Below, piece by piece: positions 58,864 through 64,000 of a DNA stretch of 64,000 nucleotides (its first letter is position 1; every line of letters begins with the position of its first letter). A program made the translations under genes and the position numbers. The stretch spans positions 124,515,450-124,579,449 of the forward strand of contig CP136069.1 of the NCBI GenBank assembly GCA_032622095.1, written 5' to 3'. The notes below the pieces were generated by a model. That model was not told the origin of the DNA, searched no databases, and saw nothing but the letters and a program-made list of their open reading frames with translations. Source of the DNA: Siphonodentalium dalli (Eukaryota; Mollusca; Scaphopoda; Gadilida; Siphonodentaliidae).

Positions 58864-59785
58864 CTAGCCGATGAGCCCGACGTTGTCCGGGGTATTCAAA
58901 ATCCAAGTTTCAACTCGATAGCTGTACACAGCCCGACGTTGTCCGGGCTATTCAAAAACCAAATTTCAAGTCGATAGCTCAACCCGTTTCCGAGATCTCG
59001 TCTGCGCATGCGCGAAGCTGGCGTCGCACGGGCTCGGCGACCCGATAAAATTCGTATCCGGGGCAAGATACATTCACATACCAAATTTCAAGTCGATAGC
59101 TCCACCCGTTTCCGAGATCTCGTCTGCGCATGCGCGAAGCTGGCGCCGCACGGGCTCGGCGACCCGATAAAATTCGTATCCGGGGCAAGATACATTCACA
59201 AACCAAATTTCAAGTCGATAGCTCCACCCGTTTCCGAGATCTCGTCTGCGCATGCGCGAAGCGGGCGCCACACGGGCTCGCCAATACGACAACGTCCACC
59301 GCCTGGTCAAACTACACACACGCACAAAGTTTCGTCCCGATCGGTCGAGAATCGTAGATTTTTATGCGCGAAGCTGGCGTCGCACGGGCTCGGCGACCCG
59401 ATAAAATTCGTATCCGGGGCAAGATACATTCACATAGCAAATTTCAAGTCGATAGCTCCACCCGTTTCCGAGATCTCGTCTGCGCAAGCGCGAATCTGGC
59501 GTCGCACGGGCCCGGCTACCCGATAAAATTCGTATCCGGGGCAAGATACATTCACATAGCAAATTTCAAATCGATAGCTCCACCCGTTTCCGAGATCTCG
59601 TCTGCGCATGCGCGAAGCGGGCGCCGCACGGGCTCGCCAATACGACAACGTCCACCACCTGGTCAAACTACACACACGCACCAAGTTTCGTCCCGATCGG
59701 TCGAGAATCGTAGATTTGTATTAATGACAAACATACAGACAAACATACAGACAGACAGACAGAGGTCTTCAAAATATATATGAGA
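58864..59785 (-). mobile_element. Array element 12 (type 1), internally duplicated
   Basis: The GCCCGACGTTGTCCGGGCTA hairpin occurs twice (58872 and 58930). There are five 122-bp units in two blocks separated by an extra copy of the post-core block (59280-59360), then an ACAG microsatellite and the standard end. Confidence 0.75.
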
Positions 59786-60320
59786 CTAGCCGATGAGCCC
59801 GACGTTGTCCGGGCTATTCATCCGGGCTATTCAAAAACCAAATTTCAAGTCGATAGCTCTACCCGTTTCCGAGATCTGGTCTGCGCATGCGCGAAGCTGG
59901 CGTCGCACGGGCTCGGCGATCCGATAAAATTCGTATCCGGGGCAAGATACATTCACATACCAAATTTCAAGTCGATAGCTCCACCCGTTTCCGAGATCTC
60001 GTCTGCGCATGCGCGAAGCTGGCGTCGCACGGGCTCGGCGACCCGATAAAATTCGTATCCGGGGCAAGATACATCCACATACCAAATTTCAAGTCGATAG
60101 CTCCACCCGTTTCCGAGATCTCGTCTGCGCATGCGCGAAGCGGGCGCCGCACGGGCTCGCCAATACGACAACGTCCACCGCCTGGTCAAACTACACACAC
60201 GTACCAAGTTTGGTCCCGATCGGTCGAGAATCGTAGATTTGTATTAATGACAAACATACAAACATACAGACAGACAGACAGACAGACAGACAGAGGTCTT
60301 CAAAATATATATGAGATAGA
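59786..60320 (-). mobile_element. Array element 13 (type 1)
   Basis: Type 1 terminus with a small duplication (TCCGGGCTATTCATCCGGGC), three 122-bp units, post-core block, (ACAG)n at about 60265-60294, end GGTCTTCAAAATATATATGA. Confidence 0.8.
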
Positions 60321-61162
60321 CTAGCAGGTTGGCCCGCCACCGGCGGCTTGTCCGAAACATGACATTTTTTTTATATATTTTTGTAATTTTTAGCTCCACG
60401 CGTTTCAATTAGAAAAAATTGTACCCGGTAGCTCCACCCGTTTCCGAGATCTGGTCTGCGCATGCGCGAAGCTGGCGTCGCACGGGCTCGGCGACCCGAT
60501 AAAATTTGTACCCGGCGCAAGATACATTCACATAGCAAATTTCAAGTCGATAGCTCCACCCGTTTCCGAGATCTCGTCTGCGCATGCGCTGCACGGGCGT
60601 CGCACGGGCTCGGCGACCCGATAAAATTTGTTCCCGGCGCAAGATACATTCACATACCAAATTTCAAGTCGATAGCTCCACCCGTTTCCGAGATCTCGTC
60701 TGCGCATGCGCTGCACGGGCGTCGCACGGGCTCGGCGACCCGATAAAATTTGTACCCGGCGCAAGATACATTCACATAGCAAATTTCAAGTCGATAGCTC
60801 CACCCGTTTCCGAGATCTCGTCTGCGCATGCGCTGCACGGGCGTCGCACGGGCTCGCCAATACGACAACGACCACCGCCTGGTCAAACTACACACACGTA
60901 CCAAGTTTCGTCCCGATCGGTCGAGAATCGTAGATTTGTATGAAGTACAACACACACACAAACATAAATATATAAGAGAGATATGTAAATTAGATAGATT
61001 GTATCAAAATATATAGGAGAGATATGTAAATGATCTACACACCATTACCGGTGTTTGTCAAAGTTTAGTGGGGTATATCAATACTCATTCACGATCATAT
61101 CATTGAGGTCCGGAGGGTGTGGGCTATCTCTCGAATACACGGAGTTCTCAAAATATATAGTA
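60321..61162 (-). mobile_element. Array element 14 (type 2)
   Basis: Terminus CTAGCAGGTTGGCCCGCCAC, four 122-bp units of the GTACCCGGCGC form, post-core block, short CA tract, and the 200-bp end block with CACCATTACCGGTGTTTGTC shared with elements 1 and 9. Confidence 0.8.
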
Positions 61163-61680
61163 CTAGCCGATGAGCCCGACGTTGTCCGGGCTATTCAAAA
61201 ACCAAATTTCAAGTCGATAGCTCCACCCGTTTCCGAGATCTCGTCTGCGCATGCGCGAATCTGGCGTCGCACGGGCTCGGCGACCCGATAAAATTCGTAT
61301 CCGGGGCAAGACACATTCACATACCAAATTTCAAGTCGATAGCTCCACCCGTTGCCGATATCTCGTCTGCGCATGCGCGAAGCTGGCGTCGCACGGGCTC
61401 GGCGACCCGATAAAATTCGCATCCGGGGCAAGATACATTCACATACCAAATATCAAGTCGATAGCTCCACCCGTTTCCGAGATCTCGTCTGCTCATGCGC
61501 GAAGCGGGCGCCGCACGGGCTCGCCAATACGACAACGTTCACCGCCTGGTCAAACTACACACACGTACCAAGTTTCGTCCCGATCGGTCGAGAATCGTAG
61601 ATTTGTATAAATGACAGACAGACAAACAAACAAACAAACAAACATACATACAGACAGAGGTCTTCAAAATATATATGAGA
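61163..61680 (-). mobile_element. Array element 15 (type 1)
   Basis: Type 1 terminus, three 122-bp units, post-core block, ACAG/ACAA microsatellite at 61613-61660, end GGTCTTCAAAATATATATGA immediately followed by the CTAG of element 16. Confidence 0.8.
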
Positions 61681-62302
61681 CTAGAAGGTGACCCGACTTC
61701 GTCCGGGCTTTGACCTTGAATTGTCCATTTTGAAGGTCAAGGTCAAGTGGGGTCACGATTTGACCAGTCCAAAAACACTGCCCGGACAAAAGTACCCGAC
61801 AAACGTGCCCGTCGAAATCCATCCGGTTTTACCCGATTTGACCTTGAATTTATCATTTTGAAGGTCAAGGTCTGGTCGGGGTCACGATTGGACCCGTCCA
61901 AAACAATCAGTGGACAAAACTAACCCCACGTATCAAATTTCGTCGAAATCCCATCAAAATTGGCGATTTGACCATGAAGTTACCCGATTTCAAGGTCAAG
62001 GTCACGTCGCACGGGCAAATGAATATGCTTATGAGACTCGCCATAAGAAAGTACCCCCACATACCAAGTTTCATCGAAATCCCGTGATATTCGGGCGTTT
62101 GACCTTGAAATGACCCAATTTCAAGGTCAAGGTGACGTCGCACGGACAAATTAATATGCCTATATTCGTCCCCGGCCGAAAATATCCCCACATACCAAGT
62201 TTCATCGAAATCGGGTGGGCCGTTTTCGAGTTCATCGATTACACACACACAGACAGACAGATACACACACACACACACAGATCTTTCAAAATATATAATA
62301 GA
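61681..62302 (-). mobile_element. Array element 16 (type 3, different core)
   Basis: Type 3 terminus, but the core is four units of about 130 bp built on TTTGACCTTGAA, TTCAAGGTCAAGGTCA and TACCAA(G/A)TTTC(A/G)TCGAAATC. (CA)n and ACAG near 62242-62278, end CTTTCAAAATATATAATAGA. It shares its distal block with element 6. Confidence 0.75.
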
Positions 62303-62589
62303 CTAGCCGATGTGCCCGGCCCTCTTCGTCCGGTCTATTTAGGGATTTTTTTGTGATCGTCTCCGCATGGGCAAACTATTGTTCGATCGGCCCGGAAACA
62401 TGCCTATATGAGCGAATATGTTCAAGGACATGGTCGCACGTGAAATTGGACCCACCCATATTGTTCCCGGGATCAAAGTAGGCCTACATTATACCAAATT
62501 TGAGTCGGATTGGTCGAGGTCCAGAAACATGCCTATATGAGCGTATATGAGCGAGGTCAAGGTCAAGGACACGGTCGCAAGTGAAATTG

Positions 62590-63049
62590 GACCCGCATCC
62601 AGCCGCAACTGGCTCTGTTCGTCAGTTTCTGACGCCCTGTAAAGGGCCGTCGACTGGCGAACGGCATCCAGCCGCAACTGGCTATGTTCGTCAGTTTCTG
62701 ACGCCCTGGAAAGGGCCGTCGACTGGCGATCGGCATCCAGCCGAAACTGGCTCTGTTCGTCAGTTTCTGACGCCCTGGAAAGGGCCGTCGACTGGCGATC
62801 GGCATACAGCCGCAATTGGCTCTGTTCATGAGTTTCTGACGCCCTGGAAAGGGCCGTCGACTGGCGATCGGCATCCAGCCGCAATTGGCTCTGTTCATGA
62901 GTTTCTGACGCCCTGGAAAGGGCCGTCGACTGGCGATCGGCATCCAGCCGCAACTGGCGCTGTTCGTCAGTTTCGTTATCACGACAAATCTGTTTCGCAC
63001 GTGTATTGTTACTCGTGCGGCCTATGAGCTTCCGCTTTTTCGGGGGCAT
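62590..63049 (-). pseudogene. N-terminal part of Helitron Rep/helicase-type protein
   Basis: ATG at 63049 begins MPPKKRKLIGRTSNNTRAK, a basic nuclear-targeting-like start. Then come a unit with NETDEQRQLRLDADRQ and five 23-residue repeats with ALSRASETDEQ and LRLDADRQST. In animal Helitrons the large Rep/helicase protein often opens with just this kind of basic stretch and charged 'R.A.ET.EqR..RL..DR.r' repeats, before the helitron-like N domain, the HUH Rep nuclease and the helicase. None of those domains follows: after about residue 155 the frame enters non-coding 3' sequence and stops at 62489. The 69-bp DNA repeats are nearly identical, so slippage has probably changed the copy number. 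No in-frame stop occurs within the repeats. Confidence 0.6.
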
Positions 63050-63229
63050 TTTCTATGTATTATCGAGTCCCTTGCGCTAATAGTGGCCATCAGAAGGGCC
63101 GTTCAAATTATATGAACTTCGAGGGAACCGAGATAATACAAAAAACTTCTGAAAAGTTCGAAAATTTCTGAAGATAAATTTGCGTGGGACATTGCCCGAC
63201 ATCACTTACAATGATGGGCATTTAAAGTG

Positions 63230-63900
63230 AAGTTTCGATTCTCTCATGGTGGAATCTCGTCAGGGGCGACCAATCTCGTCAGGGGCGACCAGCAGTTCAC
63301 ACCCGAATAGGGGAAGATATGCTTATGATTAATACATTTTGGCAGAGAAAAAAAACGAAAATGACCTTATTCAAGCCATAAAATGACACAAACTGGATGA
63401 ATGTTGAGGAAATGTGCTGTGGTAGTTGGAAGAATTGTCCTTTTTCTGATAACATGAAGTATAAAGTCTTGTCTTTTCTTGCATGTATCGAGGGCTGCCG
63501 GTGAATGATGACGGCACAATTTCGTTATTATTGACCAGATTTTAGTGGATGAATGTTAGTTGGAAGAATTGTCCTTGTTCTGATAACATAAAGTCTTAGG
63601 GGAAGATATGCTTCTGATTAATACATTTCAAGTCGATAGCTCCACCCTTTTCCGAGATGTGGAACTGCAATGGTAATCAAGAAATCAGAAAAGATATTCC
63701 ACGAAGCTCTGATATTCTAATAGAAATGCATTTTCACAGTTCACAGTTCACGCCAGAATAGGGGAAGATATGCTTCTGATTAATTAATGGATGAACAAAT
63801 GCACCCTTTTCCGAGATGTGGAACTCCAATAGTAATCAAGAAATCAGAAAAGATATTCCACGAAGCTCTGATTGAATGAGAGTGCATCCCAACACTGTCA
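63230..63900 (-). repeat. Duplicated leader of the Helitron-like element, with the 122-bp seed word
   Basis: AGGGGAAGATATGCTTCTGA occurs at about 63599 and 63762, and a variant at 63311. AGTTGGAAGAATTGTCCTT occurs at 63425 and 63559. AATCAAGAAATCAGAAAAGA with TTCCACGAAGCTCTGAT occurs at about 63675 and 63835. At 63628-63658 TTTCAAGTCGATAGCTCCAC followed by CCTTTTCCGAGAT is the core word of the 122-bp repeat of the array. Confidence 0.7.
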
Positions 63901-64000
63901 ACAAATGAACAAAAACGTTAGTTCGTGGCGTTTGGTAGACATACAATTCCTGGATAACATATAAAGAGCGTTATCTGTGAACGGATTCCTGATATGGAAA

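Larger units (their letters stand above)
48711..62302 (-). mobile_element. Head-to-tail array of 16 Helitron-like non-autonomous elements
   Basis: Every 0.5-1.2 kb the plus strand shows ...CAAAATATATA(n) followed by CTAG and a GC-rich hairpin. On the minus strand this is hairpin, a few bases, CTAG, then the T(C)TATATATATTTTGA start of the next copy. A short hairpin just before a terminal CTRR (here CTAG) and an AT insertion context are Helitron 3'-end hallmarks. The tandem-repeat core and a microsatellite next to the 5' end match DINE/HINE and pearl-type elements. Three terminus types occur: type 1 CTAGCCGATGAGCCCGACGT, type 2 CTAGCAGGTTAGCCCGCCAC (or CAGGG), type 3 CTAGAAGGTGACCCGACTTC. A 122-bp repeat forms the core in most. 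No transposase is encoded within the array; the relative at 62303 onward keeps a piece of one. The long open frames on both strands come from the 122-bp repeat. Confidence 0.8.
62303..63960 (-). mobile_element. Internally deleted Helitron-like element keeping a coding 5' part
   Basis: The plus strand begins CTAGCCGATGTGCCCGGCCC, a type 1-like 3' terminus when read on minus. Upstream on minus lies about 280 bp with repeated CATGCCTATATGAGCG and GACACGGTCGCA(A/C)GTGAAA words, then the N-terminal Rep/helicase-type coding remnant (63049-62590), then a duplicated leader. The middle and end of the coding region are missing, so this is a deletion derivative. The 5' terminus is not seen and may lie beyond the window. 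Confidence 0.65.

Noticed and set aside
48845-61610. Dozens of overlapping open frames with RARRPDKI..., SSTRFRDLVCACA and related peptides on both strands.
   Set aside because: They follow the 122-bp repeat, whose period is not a multiple of three, so the same DNA is read in rotating frames; there is no codon signature and no start or splice context.

Overview
The window looks like nuclear DNA from an animal, most likely a lophotrochozoan and probably a mollusc. It is AT-rich, gene-poor and intron-bearing, and full of decayed transposable elements. Several repeat types fit molluscs: short interspersed repeats with conserved central modules, TTAA-flanked foldback elements, and Helitron-type elements with tandem-repeat cores and a microsatellite next to one end, as in the bivalve 'pearl' elements and insect DINE/HINE elements. 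The species call is an inference and no database was searched. There are no rRNA genes, no functional tRNA genes, no CRISPR array and no bacterial operons.

Host genes are few. The best is the first coding exon of an ionotropic glutamate receptor-like protein on the minus strand (14360 to 13971). It has a signal peptide, the start of an amino-terminal ligand-binding-type domain and a clean GTAAGT donor. A second candidate is the first exon of a SAM-domain protein on the minus strand (17138 to 17039), lying between two clusters of unusual palindromic words. Most other open frames are by-products of tandem repeats.

The first 48 kb are a graveyard of mobile elements. They include parts of several non-LTR retrotransposons: ORF1 plus endonuclease at 18.8-19.7 kb, RT C-termini at 15.8 and 21.1-22.3 kb, and a gag-like ORF1 at 31.8-32.8 kb. 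There is one degenerate transposase-like coding remnant at 36.7-38.5 kb. At least three TTAA-flanked foldback families occur, one copy inserted into the gag-like ORF1. Two copies of a TA-flanked, pogo-like palindrome lie at 34.8 and 41.8 kb. Many minisatellites appear to have expanded from unique words inside such elements.

From 48.7 to 62.3 kb the sequence is an almost uninterrupted head-to-tail array of 16 non-autonomous Helitron-like elements. Read on the minus strand, each ends in a GC-rich hairpin followed by CTAG and is followed at once, or within a few bases, by the TA-rich start of the next. Many carry a 122-bp tandem-repeat core and a microsatellite. At the distal end, 62303-63049 holds an internally deleted relative that still encodes the N-terminus of a Helitron Rep/helicase-type protein. 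Its upstream leader contains the seed word of the 122-bp repeat. The array can therefore be traced within the window to a Helitron source. This is the most notable system here.
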